Assembly: GCF_001278945.1 (NCBI RefSeq)
Contig: NZ_LGRV01000003.1
Span: forward strand, 620,001-684,000
From: Lysinibacillus contaminans
Lineage (GTDB): Bacteria > Bacillota > Bacilli > Bacillales_A > Planococcaceae
Length of the DNA: 64,000 bases
Direction of reading: 5' to 3'
A model generated the notes under the pieces. The model did not search any database and was not told the DNA's origin. It worked only from the letters and a program-made list of their open reading frames with translations. Made by a program: the position numbers and the translations under genes. Positions 16,827 to 26,572 of the stretch are shown here, in pieces (positions within the stretch are counted from its first letter, which is position 1; each line of letters opens with the position of its first letter).

Positions 16827-18722
16827 TCATTTAGTAGTTTCTTGTAATCTTAAATAATCTCCTATAATGTATACAGCTTGGTCATGTAATGTATCGGATG
16901 CGATTTTATACCATCCATTTTCCTCGCCATATACTAATACTGGTAGGTTGAAGCGTTTATAGCTGTATAACTTTTTAAAAGTTTCAGACGGACCTGTGCG
17001 AACATTTAGATACGGATAGTCTGGATCGATAGTAAAACCGATTTTGTAATTTTGTTTAGCATCTCTAAAGCCCAACGCTTTATCAAGTGCATAATAGTGA
17101 GCTGTAGCTTTAGCCCCCCAGTTTGCATCTGCGGCATATTTCACATTCATGCCAACTGCTTTTGATCCGAGTACCGCACCATATCCGTAGGTCTCAATAT
17201 CACCACTTGGTGCAATAAAGTCCTTGTTTACAATTATAGCAAATGCCGAAAGTCCTTCTTCAGCAGTAGCATACACATTACCGACTACTGCACTGGATGT
17301 TTTACCGATACCGAAGAAGTTATTATTATTTTGTGCGCCGTTGCTCATGCCATAGTTACTCTCGTTCATTGCAACTGCTAATATCAAAATGGCGTTAATT
17401 TGATATTGCTCTTCGAGTTTTTTTAAAGTGACTCCTGCATTGAGAAGTTTGCTTTTTTTAGTAGCATCTACATAACTACTTGAGCCTTTTGCTTCACGAT
17501 TTTTCAACTCTTGTACAATATACGCATCAATTTCTTTTGCTGTGTAAGCAGTTTTTGTGCGCATCGGCAAAAATTGATAGTAATTATAGGCATCACCTAC
17601 ATGCTTACCATCTTCGTTTGTAAAGGAAATGCCGTCTGTGCTGTAGTAGCGAGTTCCTGCTTTCATAAAGTTAGGGGCAACACCAATCACATTATCGCCC
17701 TCTTTACGCTTATTGTTATGAGAATAGATTTTAAACACTAACTCACCATTCACTACTTCATAATAAGATCGATCTAATGCCGGATGTGCGGGTACTAGGG
17801 TAATATCATCTATTGATAATGTACCTGTGCGACCACCAATTGTAACTGTTACCTTGTTACCGTCACTCTTAACATAACCAAGTTCTGTATTAGTTGCGAG
17901 AGGCATTTTATCTGTACGGGTAATGTCATAAGCGACTTCTTTGTTTAATACAGCAATTCCTGCTGACATTGAGATGACTTTACCCTGCTTCAGTACGACT
18001 CCGTTTGCAGGCATCGCTTGAATGGCTTCACTTGAAGTGTCGAACTTCTGTACAGTTGCATATTGGCCATCTTTTTGAATAGTAGCCGTACTAAAGGGTT
18101 GCGTGTCAACTACTTGTGTCGCTATATAATTGTTAAGACGGTAAATAAATGTTGCGGATTGTGCAATCGTCGCGTTTTCTTGTGGACCAAAAGTGTTGTT
18201 TTCTAAACCTTTTATAATGGATAATGCAACACCAGTTGCTACAGCATCACGATAATCTACAGCGATTTTTGATGTATCTGTAAACGTTAGCTTTGTAGTT
18301 TTTTTCGGTACTTGTGAATAATCTAATGTACGATTAATCATGACCGCCATTTGTTGGCGACTAATCAATTCGTTTGGCTTAAATTCATTGGTTTTTGTAT
18401 AACCAGTGACGATGCCTGCTTTCGCTGCGCTTTGAATGCCGGAAATATAGCGGTTGGTAGTAGGAACGTCTTTAAAAGAAGTACCCGTTGCAGTAGGTAG
18501 GTCGAACGTTTTAGCAAGGGAAAATGCAAATTCAGCTCGTGTGACTTTTCGGTACGGATAGTATTTACCATCACTTTCAGGTAATAATGCATTTTTTTCA
18601 CTTAAAAGATTTAACCCCGGACCATGGGTAGGATCATCAAATGTTTGTGCGTTACCCTTAGGTATACTGAGGGAACTTACTACTAAGATAATGAGGATAC
18701 AGCTTAGGACATATTTTTTCAC
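16827..18722 (-). CDS. S-layer-homology domain endo-beta-N-acetylglucosaminidase
   Basis: The 631-residue secreted wall hydrolase has a signal peptide (1-25), three SLH units (about 35-200; YRKVTRAEFAFSLAKTF, SRQQMAVMINRTLDY, IAQSATFIYRLNNY) that bind secondary cell-wall polymer, a linker, a glucosaminidase domain (about 390-550; LILAVAMNESNYGMSNGAQ with the catalytic Glu, then NNNFFGIGK) and a C-terminal SH3b domain (about 560-625; YLNVRTGPSETF, GWYKIAS). It probably cleaves glycan strands during growth or separation. In B. subtilis the slot between sodA and pbpA holds yqgE, a transporter, so this is a lineage-specific occupant. Confidence 0.88.
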   Translation of the reverse strand: MKKYVLSCILIILVVSSLSIPKGNAQTFDDPTHGPGLNLLSEKNALLPESDGKYYPYRKVTRAEFAFSLAKTFDLPTATGTSFKDVPTTNRYISGIQSAAKAGIVTGYTKTNEFKPNELISRQQMAVMINRTLDYSQVPKKTTKLTFTDTSKIAVDYRDAVATGVALSIIKGLENNTFGPQENATIAQSATFIYRLNNYIATQVVDTQPFSTATIQKDGQYATVQKFDTSSEAIQAMPANGVVLKQGKVISMSAGIAVLNKEVAYDITRTDKMPLATNTELGYVKSDGNKVTVTIGGRTGTLSIDDITLVPAHPALDRSYYEVVNGELVFKIYSHNNKRKEGDNVIGVAPNFMKAGTRYYSTDGISFTNEDGKHVGDAYNYYQFLPMRTKTAYTAKEIDAYIVQELKNREAKGSSSYVDATKKSKLLNAGVTLKKLEEQYQINAILILAVAMNESNYGMSNGAQNNNNFFGIGKTSSAVVGNVYATAEEGLSAFAIIVNKDFIAPSGDIETYGYGAVLGSKAVGMNVKYAADANWGAKATAHYYALDKALGFRDAKQNYKIGFTIDPDYPYLNVRTGPSETFKKLYSYKRFNLPVLVYGEENGWYKIASDTLHDQAVYIIGDYLRLQETTK

Positions 18723-19123
18723 AAAACCAACCTTCCTTTAACTTGTATTATAGGGAATTTAATCCTCGTTATATAGTAATCTAGTTAAAGAACGTTGTCG
18801 AACAATATAGTGCATTATGAAATATACTTTGATAAAACCAGCAAATACATGAAACTTATCTTAAATGAAGTCCGTCTATTAGATGCGTACTTCTTTGCAT
18901 ATTTTTGTGGGTGCAGAAACAACAAATGAATAAAAGTAAAGTTTTAACGATGATTAAGGATTTTGAAAGGGAGCTTATTGAGTAAGTACAATTTAATTAA
19001 AGGCCAAATGAAGTAATTAAGGCTAATGCTCGCTAGTGAAAGACCATGCTTTTCTGCTGTGGCTTTGGGTGGTATACTTAGTATCGTGTATTTGAGCAGA
19101 CATGTATGAAGGAGGGGATCTAT

Positions 19124-21328
19124 ATGCGCAAAACGCAAGGAAAGAGTCGCGCGTCGAGTGTTAAAGCAAAGCATCACTCCAATTTAACATTTCGTATGAA
19201 TGTCCTTTTCTTTTCTATATTTATCGTATTTTCAATGTTGATTTTTAGACTTGGTTATATGCAAATTGTAAAAGGTGAAGATTATGTGCGAATTCTAGAG
19301 CGTACAGAGGAAGTGCCTGTGAATACAAGTGTACCGAGGGGCCGTATGTATGACCGTTACGGACGAATCTTAGTCGATAATCAGCCTGAAAATGCGATTA
19401 CGTATACGAAAATGCAAACGACCAAATCGGAAGACATGTTAAAAATTGCAGAGGAATTAGCCGCTTTAATCGAGCAACCAACGAATCGTGTGACGATGCG
19501 TGATAGATATGATTTTTGGATTTTGAAAAATCATGAAGAAGCCTATGCAAAAGTAACAGATGAAGAAATAACAGAAATTAATAGCCGAGAAAATATTACC
19601 ACAAGTGAAGCGAACGCTGCGGTTGATAAACTTGTTCGTGAACGTATTACTGACGAGGAATTAGCGCAACTAACAGAGGCTGATTTAGAAGTGCTAGCGA
19701 TCTACCGAGAAATGGCGTCGGGCTACAACTTATCACCGCAAATTATTAAAAGTGAAAACGTAACAGATGAAGAATTTGCACGTGTATCAGAACGTCTAAC
19801 AGAATTACCAGGAGTGAATACAACAACGGATTGGAAGCGTGTAAAACTGTCAACACTGTCTGTTTTAGGTCGTACTACACTTCCTGCTAAAGGGATTCCA
19901 AACGAAAAGCTTGATTACTACTTAGCGCGTGATTATTCGCGAAATGACCGAGTGGGTGAAAGTTATATCGAAGCGCAGTATGAAGAGTTGCTACAAGGTC
20001 AAAAAACAGTTGTCAAAAATATTACGAATAAAAAAGGGCAAGTTGTTGATACGATTACAACGTACGAGGGTGAGCCAGGTAAGGATTTAGTACTAACGTT
20101 CGATAGTGAACTGCTCGCGGAAACGGAGAAAATTGTAGAAGAAGAGTTACTCGCTTTGAAAGCTATGGGTAGTTCATACTTATTAGACCGCGCCTTTTTA
20201 GTGATGATGGATCCAAATACAGGCGATGTTTTATCGATGGTAGGTAAGAAAATCGAGAAGGATCCGGATACAGGGAAAAATGTAATAGTGGATTATGCTT
20301 ATGGTTCGTTTACAACGGCCTATGAAGCAGGCTCTGTCGTTAAAGCAGCAACGGTATTAACTGGTTATAACCAAGGTGTTATTTCTATGGGTACTACATT
20401 AGGAGATGAACCAATTCACTTAGCAGGTACGCCAGTAAAGAGTTCCATTTTTAATCGTAGTGGTTATATCTCAATGAATGATTTAACGGCGCTTGAACGT
20501 TCGTCTAACGTATATATGTTTAAAATTGCGATGCTAATTAACGGGACGCCATATAGCTACAATATGCCGTTACGTTTGAACGACGATACTTTCTCGAAAA
20601 TGCGTAATAATTATGCGCAATTTGGTTTAGGGATCAAAACAGGTATCGATTTACCAAATGAAGTTAGTGGTGTGATGGGTCCATCTGGTCCAACGTATGG
20701 TGGTAAAACACTCGATTTAGCAATTGGGCAGTACGATACGTATACTCCGTTGCAATTAGTGCAGTATATTTCAACGGTGGCAAATGGTGGCTATCGAATT
20801 CAACCGCATGTAGTGAAGGAAGTACGTGGGCCTTCAAAAGATGGACAACAACTTGGTCCATTGGAAACAGAAATTGGACCAACGATTTTAAACCGCATTG
20901 ATAATCCAACAGAAGAGATTGACTATGTGAAAGAAGGCCTTCGTCGTGTATATGCTGGTTCGCAAGGTTCTGCTCGGGGACAATTTGCGAATGCGCCATA
21001 CACAGCAGCAGGTAAAACAGGGACAGCTGAGGTAGTATATTACGGACCATTAACAGATTATTACGGTACGAATACAGTTAACCTAACGCATGTTGGCTTT
21101 GCACCGCTTGAAAACCCTGAAATTGCCTATGCAGTCGTTATTCCATGGGCAACAACTAACTTTAATATTTATTTGCCTCATGCGAACGTCATTGCTAAAC
21201 GTTCACTCGATAAGTATTACGAGCTAAAGGAAAAATATGAATCGACTAAAGTTTCTGAAAGTAATGTGGAACAACCAATTCTTCCAGCAATCACAGAAGA
21301 TAAAATTGGTGAAGATGAGCAAGAATAA
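19124..21328 (+). CDS. pbpA: Class B penicillin-binding protein 2 (PBP2A-like transpeptidase)
   Basis: The 734-residue membrane-anchored D,D-transpeptidase crosslinks peptidoglycan during elongation. One N-terminal membrane segment (about 23-42) precedes the PBP dimer domain (PRGRMYDRYGRILVDN) and a transpeptidase domain with GSVVK (SxxK), RSSNVYM (SxN) and AGKTGTAEV (KTG). The start ATG at 19124 follows GGAGGGGATCTAT. Position between sodA and pst matches pbpA/yqgF of B. subtilis. The 400-bp divergent region upstream (18723-19123) holds no gene; a TATACT box is present near 19074 without a convincing -35. Confidence 0.93.
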   Translation: MRKTQGKSRASSVKAKHHSNLTFRMNVLFFSIFIVFSMLIFRLGYMQIVKGEDYVRILERTEEVPVNTSVPRGRMYDRYGRILVDNQPENAITYTKMQTTKSEDMLKIAEELAALIEQPTNRVTMRDRYDFWILKNHEEAYAKVTDEEITEINSRENITTSEANAAVDKLVRERITDEELAQLTEADLEVLAIYREMASGYNLSPQIIKSENVTDEEFARVSERLTELPGVNTTTDWKRVKLSTLSVLGRTTLPAKGIPNEKLDYYLARDYSRNDRVGESYIEAQYEELLQGQKTVVKNITNKKGQVVDTITTYEGEPGKDLVLTFDSELLAETEKIVEEELLALKAMGSSYLLDRAFLVMMDPNTGDVLSMVGKKIEKDPDTGKNVIVDYAYGSFTTAYEAGSVVKAATVLTGYNQGVISMGTTLGDEPIHLAGTPVKSSIFNRSGYISMNDLTALERSSNVYMFKIAMLINGTPYSYNMPLRLNDDTFSKMRNNYAQFGLGIKTGIDLPNEVSGVMGPSGPTYGGKTLDLAIGQYDTYTPLQLVQYISTVANGGYRIQPHVVKEVRGPSKDGQQLGPLETEIGPTILNRIDNPTEEIDYVKEGLRRVYAGSQGSARGQFANAPYTAAGKTGTAEVVYYGPLTDYYGTNTVNLTHVGFAPLENPEIAYAVVIPWATTNFNIYLPHANVIAKRSLDKYYELKEKYESTKVSESNVEQPILPAITEDKIGEDEQE

Positions 21329-21336
21329 GAAAAATC

Positions 21337-21369
21337 GCTGAGGCTATTTATAGCCCAGCTTTTTTTTTA
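21337..21369 (+). terminator. Terminator after pbpA
   Basis: Stem GCTGAGGCT/AGCCCAGC followed by nine T. Confidence 0.85.
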
Positions 21370-21405
21370 TTTGTGAATGCTGAAAAATTCAAATGAACAC
21401 TGAAG

Positions 21406-21446
21406 ACAAGCTACTTTCTTAAATACAGAAAGTAGCTTGTTTTTTA
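21406..21446. terminator. Terminator of the small minus-strand gene
   Basis: Perfect 14-bp stem ACAAGCTACTTTCT/AGAAAGTAGCTTGT with T-rich tail; works in both directions. Confidence 0.85.
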
Positions 21447-21638
21447 TGCAGATAATTGTTGTATAGCTAGTTCAAATTGTTGCTTTGATTGCACGCCATA
21501 AAGTTCTACGTTATTACTGAAGTAAGACTGTATCATAAAATCTACTGCTTCCTGTAAAGAAAGTTCTCGATGATCCATTACTAGTGTTAAATACGTTTTG
21601 AAGTAGTCGGCATTTTGTAGATTTGAATGTTTTTTCAC
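21444..21638 (-). CDS. Small hypothetical protein, 64 aa
   Basis: This short soluble protein is unrecognised. A GTG start at 21638 has AAGGAG nine bases upstream and the gene has its own terminator, which supports reality. The sequence is aromatic- and Gln-rich (YFKTYLTLVMDHRELS, AVDFMIQSYFSNN) and predicted helical. It is convergent with pbpA and divergent from pstS, whose PhoP-type boxes begin 150 bp away. Confidence 0.6.
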   Translation of the reverse strand: MKKHSNLQNADYFKTYLTLVMDHRELSLQEAVDFMIQSYFSNNVELYGVQSKQQFELAIQQLSA

Positions 21639-21786
21639 AATGTCAAACTCCTTATTGTTTATTAGTGTCTAGGCTAGCAGGATAGCCGCTTAAATTCCCT
21701 TAGGCTCTTATTTGTCACTGTTAACACAATTGTTCATTATAGCCTTATTTAAAATAGAAGCAATTTATTTCATTTGTAAACCTACA

Positions 21787-21844
21787 TTTACAATGGTTTA
21801 CAAAACATTACATTCCTTTACGTCTCTTTTACGAATGGTTTATA
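21787..21844 (+). promoter_or_regulatory. Array of PhoP-box-like direct repeats upstream of pstS
   Basis: Six TTTACA-like hexamers (TTTACA 21787, TTTACA 21797, ATTACA 21807, TTTACG 21817, TTTACG 21828, TTTATA 21839) recur every 10-11 bp. B. subtilis PhoP~P binds TT(A/T/C)ACA-type hexamers in tandem with this period, so phosphate-starvation induction of the pst operon is expected. Confidence 0.75.
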
Positions 21845-21923
21845 CGACTTCAACAATCAGCCTTTATAGTAAAGAATGTAAGGAAAACAACTATAAAAAA
21901 CGTTAGTGACGGAGGCAAATGAG

Positions 21924-22892
21924 ATGAAAAAGTGGAAGTACTTAACGATGACAGCGGTAATGGGTTCAGCATTAATGCTAGGTGCATGTGGCAGTGATAA
22001 CTCAGGTAACAATGCAGAAACAAATTCGGCGGCAAATTCTGGACAAGAAGCAGATGACAAAAAACTGCAAGGATCCGTAGCTGGGGACGGTTCATCTACA
22101 GTAGCGCCAATTATTGAAGCGGTTGTAGAAGAGTATGCAGGTGCACAGCCGGATGTCAAAGTATCGGTAGGTGTTTCGGGAACTGGTGGTGGTTTTGAAA
22201 AATTCATCGCAGGGGAAACAGACTTTGCAAATGCATCTCGTTATATAAAAGATGAAGAGAAAGCTAAACTTGATGAGGCAGGTATTGCCTATACTGAATT
22301 AGCGCTAGCTAATGATGGTTTATCAGTAGTCGTAAATCCTGAAAATGATTGGGCAAAGGATTTAACAGTAGAACAGTTAAAACAAATTTGGACAGAAGAT
22401 GGTAAAGTGAAAAAATGGTCGGATTTAGATCCTTCTTGGCCAGCTGAAGAAATTATCTTCTATTCACCAGGTACTGACTCTGGTACGTATGATTATTTCG
22501 ATGAAGTTATTTTAGACGGTGCAGATTTAGTAAGCGCTGCGACATTATCAGAAGATGATAATATGCTCGTACAAGGTGTAGCAGGCGATAAAAACGCAAT
22601 CGGCTTCTTCGGCTTCGCGTACTATCTTGAAAATAAAGATAAATTAAACATTGTTAAAATAAACGGTGTAGAACCAACACATGACACAATTGAAACGGGT
22701 GACTACTTACCACTTTCACGTCCACTATTCACATACGTAAAAAATGATTCTATCAAAGATAACGAAGCGGCATATGATTTCTTGAAATATACGCTTGAAA
22801 ATGCAGGAGATATGGCGGAAGCGGTAGGTTATGTTCGTCTTCCAGATGAACAGTATGCTGAAGGTTTAACAACTTTAGAAGGCTTAAAATAA
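21924..22892 (+). CDS. pstS: Phosphate-binding lipoprotein PstS
   Basis: The 322-residue substrate-binding lipoprotein captures phosphate outside the membrane for the Pst ABC importer. Signal peptide with lipobox LGAC (Cys about 21); a Ser/Gly/Asp/Asn linker; [10 protein letters not shown] and [11 protein letters not shown] are phosphate-site motifs, and [14 protein letters not shown] is typical of PstS. ATG at 21924 follows GGAGG by eight bases. First gene of pstSCAB-phoU. Confidence 0.95.
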   Translation: MKKWKYLTMTAVMGSALMLGACGSDNSGNNAETNSAANSGQEADDKKLQGSVAGDGSSTVAPIIEAVVEEYAGAQPDVKVSVGVSGTGGGFEKFIAGETDFANASRYIKDEEKAKLDEAGIAYTELALANDGLSVVVNPENDWAKDLTVEQLKQIWTEDGKVKKWSDLDPSWPAEEIIFYSPGTDSGTYDYFDEVILDGADLVSAATLSEDDNMLVQGVAGDKNAIGFFGFAYYLENKDKLNIVKINGVEPTHDTIETGDYLPLSRPLFTYVKNDSIKDNEAAYDFLKYTLENAGDMAEAVGYVRLPDEQYAEGLTTLEGLK

Positions 22893-22953
22893 GTAGCTAT
22901 GCTTGAAGGGGGAGAGTATACTCTTTCCCTTACTTGCTTGAAAGGAGCACCCC

Positions 22954-23901
22954 ATGGTTTCTCAAAAAGAAAATAAGTCATCATCTGTGCAGCAATTAAT
23001 TGCGAACTCACGCAATCATAAAACAAAGAAAATAGTGGAAAAAGCCATGCCAGCTCTATTATTTTCTGCAGCGCTCATTTCTATTTTGACGACATTTGGC
23101 ATTGTTTTCACCCTTATTTTTGAAACGTTTGAATTTTTCAAGCGTGTGTCGATTACGGATTTCCTATTTGGTACACAGTGGCTACCGTTTTCAGGAAAGG
23201 AACCGTTGTTTGGGATTTTACCTCTAATTGCGGGAACGTTGAAGGTAACGCTTATCGCTGTTATCGTAGCAGTGCCATTTGGTATAGGTTCAGCGATTTA
23301 TTTAAGTGAGTATGCGAGTGAGAAAGCAAGACGTACGATAAAGCCAATATTAGAAGTGCTAGCTGGTGTGCCAACGATTGTTTACGGTTTTTTTGCCTTA
23401 ACATTTGTCACACCGATTTTACAAGAATTAATTCCAGGTCTTAAAATCTTCAATGCACTTAGTCCTGGGATTGTCGTAGGTGTCATGATTTTACCGATGA
23501 TTACGTCATTATCTGAAGATGCGATGTCCAGTGTGCCAAATAGTATGCGCGAAGGAGCATTAGCAGTTGGTGCAACGAAGTTTGAAGTTGCGATAAAAGT
23601 AGTGTTACCAGCTGCACTGTCTGGGATTATCGCCTCAGTTGTACTTGCTATTTCCCGGGCAATAGGTGAAACGATGATTGTTTCTTTGGCAGGAGGATCA
23701 ACGCCGAAGTTTGATCTAAATGTTACGGATTCAATTCAAACAATGACTGCCTATATCGTACAAGTATCCACAGGTGACGCAGGGTATGGCACAACCATTT
23801 ATTATTCGATCTATTCAGTTGGTTTCACATTATTCATTTTCACATTAGTGATGAATTTACTAGCTCACTATATTTCGAAACGCTTCCGGGAGGTATACTA
23901 G
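22954..23901 (+). CDS. pstC: Phosphate ABC transporter permease PstC
   Basis: The 315-residue inner-membrane permease has six hydrophobic segments and the EAA-type cytoplasmic loop SMREGALAVGATKFEVAIKV that contacts PstB. LAGVPTIVYGFFAL is a conserved PstC/PstA signature. Start ATG behind AAAGGAGCACCCC. It lies 61 bp after pstS and one base before pstA, in a single operon. Confidence 0.94.
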   Translation: MVSQKENKSSSVQQLIANSRNHKTKKIVEKAMPALLFSAALISILTTFGIVFTLIFETFEFFKRVSITDFLFGTQWLPFSGKEPLFGILPLIAGTLKVTLIAVIVAVPFGIGSAIYLSEYASEKARRTIKPILEVLAGVPTIVYGFFALTFVTPILQELIPGLKIFNALSPGIVVGVMILPMITSLSEDAMSSVPNSMREGALAVGATKFEVAIKVVLPAALSGIIASVVLAISRAIGETMIVSLAGGSTPKFDLNVTDSIQTMTAYIVQVSTGDAGYGTTIYYSIYSVGFTLFIFTLVMNLLAHYISKRFREVY

Positions 23902-23902
23902 C

Positions 23903-24781
23903 ATGCGCTATATAGATGAGACGGCCGTCATGAAACGAATGACGAAGCGTATTACATTCAATAAAGTTTGGAAGGCGTTGTTTTTCTTAGCAACAATTTT
24001 CGCGCTTATAACGCTCGCTATTTTGTTATTTCGTATTGTGACGCAAGGAATTGGCTATTTAAATATAGACTTCTTAACAAATTTCGCTTCACGGTTTGCA
24101 GATAAAGCTGGCATTAAGGCAGCGCTAGTTGGTTCCTTGTGGCTAATGGGTGTTGTAGCACCTGTGTCCATTATCCTTGGTGTAGGGACGGCGCTTTATT
24201 TAGAGGAATATGCAAAGAAAAATAGGATAAATGATTTTATTCGTATGAATATCTCAAATTTAGCAGGTGTACCTTCCATTGTATTTGGTCTACTTGGGTT
24301 AACAATTTTCGTTCGTATGATGGAACTTGGGAAAAGTATTTTAGCAGCAGGCTTCACGATGAGTTTACTCATTTTGCCGGTCATCATTGTAGCGGCACAG
24401 GAAGCTATTCGAGCAGTACCAAGTGAACAGCGCGAAGCATCCTATGGTATGGGCGCAACAAAATGGCAAACGATTCTTCGGGTGGTGCTACCAGCCGCTA
24501 TTCCTGGGATATTAACAGGGAGTATTTTAGCCTTATCACGTGCGATTGGTGAAACAGCTCCGCTTGTTGTACTTGGGATTCCGGTTATTCTACAGTTTTT
24601 ACCGGATGGTTTATTGAGTCAATTTACGGCTTTGCCAATGCAAATTTACGATTGGGCAAAACGTCCACAAGAAGCATTCCAATACGTTGCTTCAGCAGGT
24701 ATTTTAGTGTTGATGACGGTGCTATTGCTGATGAACTCTATAGCCATTTTTATTCGAAATAAATTTCAAAAACGTTATTAA
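23903..24781 (+). CDS. pstA: Phosphate ABC transporter permease PstA
   Basis: The 292-residue partner permease has six hydrophobic segments, NLAGVPSIVFGLLGL and the EAA loop SEQREASYGMGATKWQTILR. It pairs with PstC to form the channel. Start ATG at 23903 follows GGGAGGTATACTAGC, the site lying in the end of pstC, indicating translational coupling. pstB starts 12 bp downstream. Confidence 0.94.
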   Translation: MRYIDETAVMKRMTKRITFNKVWKALFFLATIFALITLAILLFRIVTQGIGYLNIDFLTNFASRFADKAGIKAALVGSLWLMGVVAPVSIILGVGTALYLEEYAKKNRINDFIRMNISNLAGVPSIVFGLLGLTIFVRMMELGKSILAAGFTMSLLILPVIIVAAQEAIRAVPSEQREASYGMGATKWQTILRVVLPAAIPGILTGSILALSRAIGETAPLVVLGIPVILQFLPDGLLSQFTALPMQIYDWAKRPQEAFQYVASAGILVLMTVLLLMNSIAIFIRNKFQKRY

Positions 24782-24793
24782 TGAGGTGACCAA

Positions 24794-25627
24794 ATGGTAC
24801 TGAAAATCCAAGAAGAAAAAACATTTGTCAAAAAGATTCAAACGGGTGCAAAGCCAGTAACGGAAGTGGCGGGTAATATTGTGTATGATACGAGAAATTT
24901 AAATTTATGGTACGGCGATCACCACGGCTTGAAGGACGTTAATTTAGGTATTTATGAAAATGAAGTAACGGCAATTATTGGCCCTTCTGGTTGTGGGAAG
25001 TCTACCTATTTAAAAACGTTAAATCGGATGGTAGAGCTTGTGCCGATTGTTAGAACATCTGGTGAAATTTTATACCGTGAGCGAAATATTTTAGATAAGG
25101 ATTATACAGTGGAAGAGCTGCGTACGAGAGTGGGGATGGTGTTCCAAAAACCAAATCCGTTCCCAAAATCTATATACGATAACATTGCCTATGGTCCACG
25201 TATTCATGGCATTAAAAACAAAAAAATACTGGATGAAATTGTTGAAAAGTCACTGCGAGGTGCCGCTATTTGGGATGAAGTGAAAGATCGATTAAACCAA
25301 AATGCATATGGTCTTTCGGGTGGTCAGCAACAACGTATTTGTATCGCACGTTGTTTAGCTGTTGAGCCAGATGTTATTTTAATGGACGAACCAACATCTG
25401 CACTTGACCCAATCTCGACGTTAAAAGTAGAAGAGCTTGTACAAGAGCTGAAAAAAGATTATTCCATTGTCATCGTGACACATAATATGCAACAAGCTGC
25501 ACGTATTTCAGACCGAACAGCCTTTTTCTTAAGTGGTGAAGTGATTGAATACGATAAAACGGATGTCATCTTCCAAACACCGGCAGATCAACGTACAGAA
25601 GATTATATTTCGGGACGCTTCGGCTAA
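24794..25627 (+). CDS. pstB: Phosphate ABC transporter ATP-binding protein PstB
   Basis: The 277-residue ATPase powers phosphate import. Walker [11 protein letters not shown]-loop [12 protein letters not shown], signature [16 protein letters not shown], Walker [14 protein letters not shown] and switch His in IVTHNMQQA are all present. About 30 extra N-terminal residues precede the ABC fold. Start ATG follows GAGGTGACCAA. B. subtilis has two pstB genes; only one is here. Confidence 0.95.
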   Translation: MVLKIQEEKTFVKKIQTGAKPVTEVAGNIVYDTRNLNLWYGDHHGLKDVNLGIYENEVTAIIGPSGCGKSTYLKTLNRMVELVPIVRTSGEILYRERNILDKDYTVEELRTRVGMVFQKPNPFPKSIYDNIAYGPRIHGIKNKKILDEIVEKSLRGAAIWDEVKDRLNQNAYGLSGGQQQRICIARCLAVEPDVILMDEPTSALDPISTLKVEELVQELKKDYSIVIVTHNMQQAARISDRTAFFLSGEVIEYDKTDVIFQTPADQRTEDYISGRFG

Positions 25628-25640
25628 GGAGGAAGATTAG

Positions 25641-26300
25641 ATGATTGTACGCGAACGCTTTGAGCAAGAAATGCAAGAGGTACAAAAGCAATTTGTAGAA
25701 ATTGCTACTAGTAGTATCCATGCATTAAAAACTGCCTTTGATGCATTATTAGAACAAGATTTAGAAAAGTCTTTAAAAATATTAGAAGATGATTTAGTCA
25801 TTAATCGTCTAGAAGAAGAAATTAATGACCGTGTTATTTTACTCATTGCTAAACAGCAGCCAGTGGCGACAGATTTACGCCGTCTGATGGTGCTTGTAAA
25901 GGCGGCATCGGATATGGAAAGAGTGGGAGATTATGCTGTGAATATTGCAAAAGAAACGATTCGCATTGGCAAAGATCCTCTTATATTCCCGACGAACAAT
26001 CTGCAAACGATGTGCAATAAAACAGTGGAAATGCTAGAGAATATTATTACAGCATTTACAGAAGAAGATACAGTAAGGGCAAAGGAAATTGCTGAGCTAG
26101 ACGATTATGTCGATGATTTATATGGTGCAACTGTGACCTTACTACTTCGTGCTGGTGCTGAAAATCCTGCACATATACACCAAATTACACATTTGACGTT
26201 TATTTGCCGCTATTTAGAACGCTCAGCGGATCATGCCACAAATATTGCTGAACATTTATTTTACTTAATCAAAGGCAAACATTATGAATTGAATAACTAA
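25641..26300 (+). CDS. phoU: Phosphate-signalling protein PhoU
   Basis: The 219-residue protein is made of two three-helix PhoU repeats; the metal-binding Glu/Asp motifs DMERVGDYAVNIA and YLERSADHATNIAEHLF are visible. PhoU links Pst transport to the PhoR/PhoP kinase system and damps phosphate uptake. It is the last gene of the pst operon, 13 bp after pstB, and is followed by a terminator. B. subtilis lacks PhoU in this operon, so this is a difference from that model. Confidence 0.93.
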   Translation: MIVRERFEQEMQEVQKQFVEIATSSIHALKTAFDALLEQDLEKSLKILEDDLVINRLEEEINDRVILLIAKQQPVATDLRRLMVLVKAASDMERVGDYAVNIAKETIRIGKDPLIFPTNNLQTMCNKTVEMLENIITAFTEEDTVRAKEIAELDDYVDDLYGATVTLLLRAGAENPAHIHQITHLTFICRYLERSADHATNIAEHLFYLIKGKHYELNN

Positions 26301-26307
26301 TGGGAAA

Positions 26308-26341
26308 GAGAATGGCGAGTTAGAAGCCGTTCTCTTTTTTT
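26308..26341 (+). terminator. pst operon terminator
   Basis: Stem GAGAATGGC/GCCGTTCTC followed by seven T. Confidence 0.85.
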
Positions 26342-26462
26342 GTAGATACTAAGCGAAAGTTTAATAATAGATTGAGGTAACTGATGGAATGAACATTATT
26401 CATGCATTTTTCAGGTCCCTTACAACGATGAAGCAGAAAGATAAAGCAGATTTTGCAACGTT

Positions 26463-26500
26463 ACACACCACAATCTCGTTATATACTGTGGTGTGTATTT
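26463..26500. other. Unexplained 10-bp perfect hairpin
   Basis: ACACACCACA (26463-26472) pairs with TGTGGTGTGT (26487-26496), then ATTTTGTTG. It could be a weak second terminator or part of the leader of the next gene. No gene is seen between phoU and 26573. Confidence 0.4.
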
Positions 26501-26572
26501 TGTTGTCAAAAAACGAAAATGGATATACTATAGAAAAGATTTTAAAAAAGTTTATATTGGAGGTGCTGTTTC

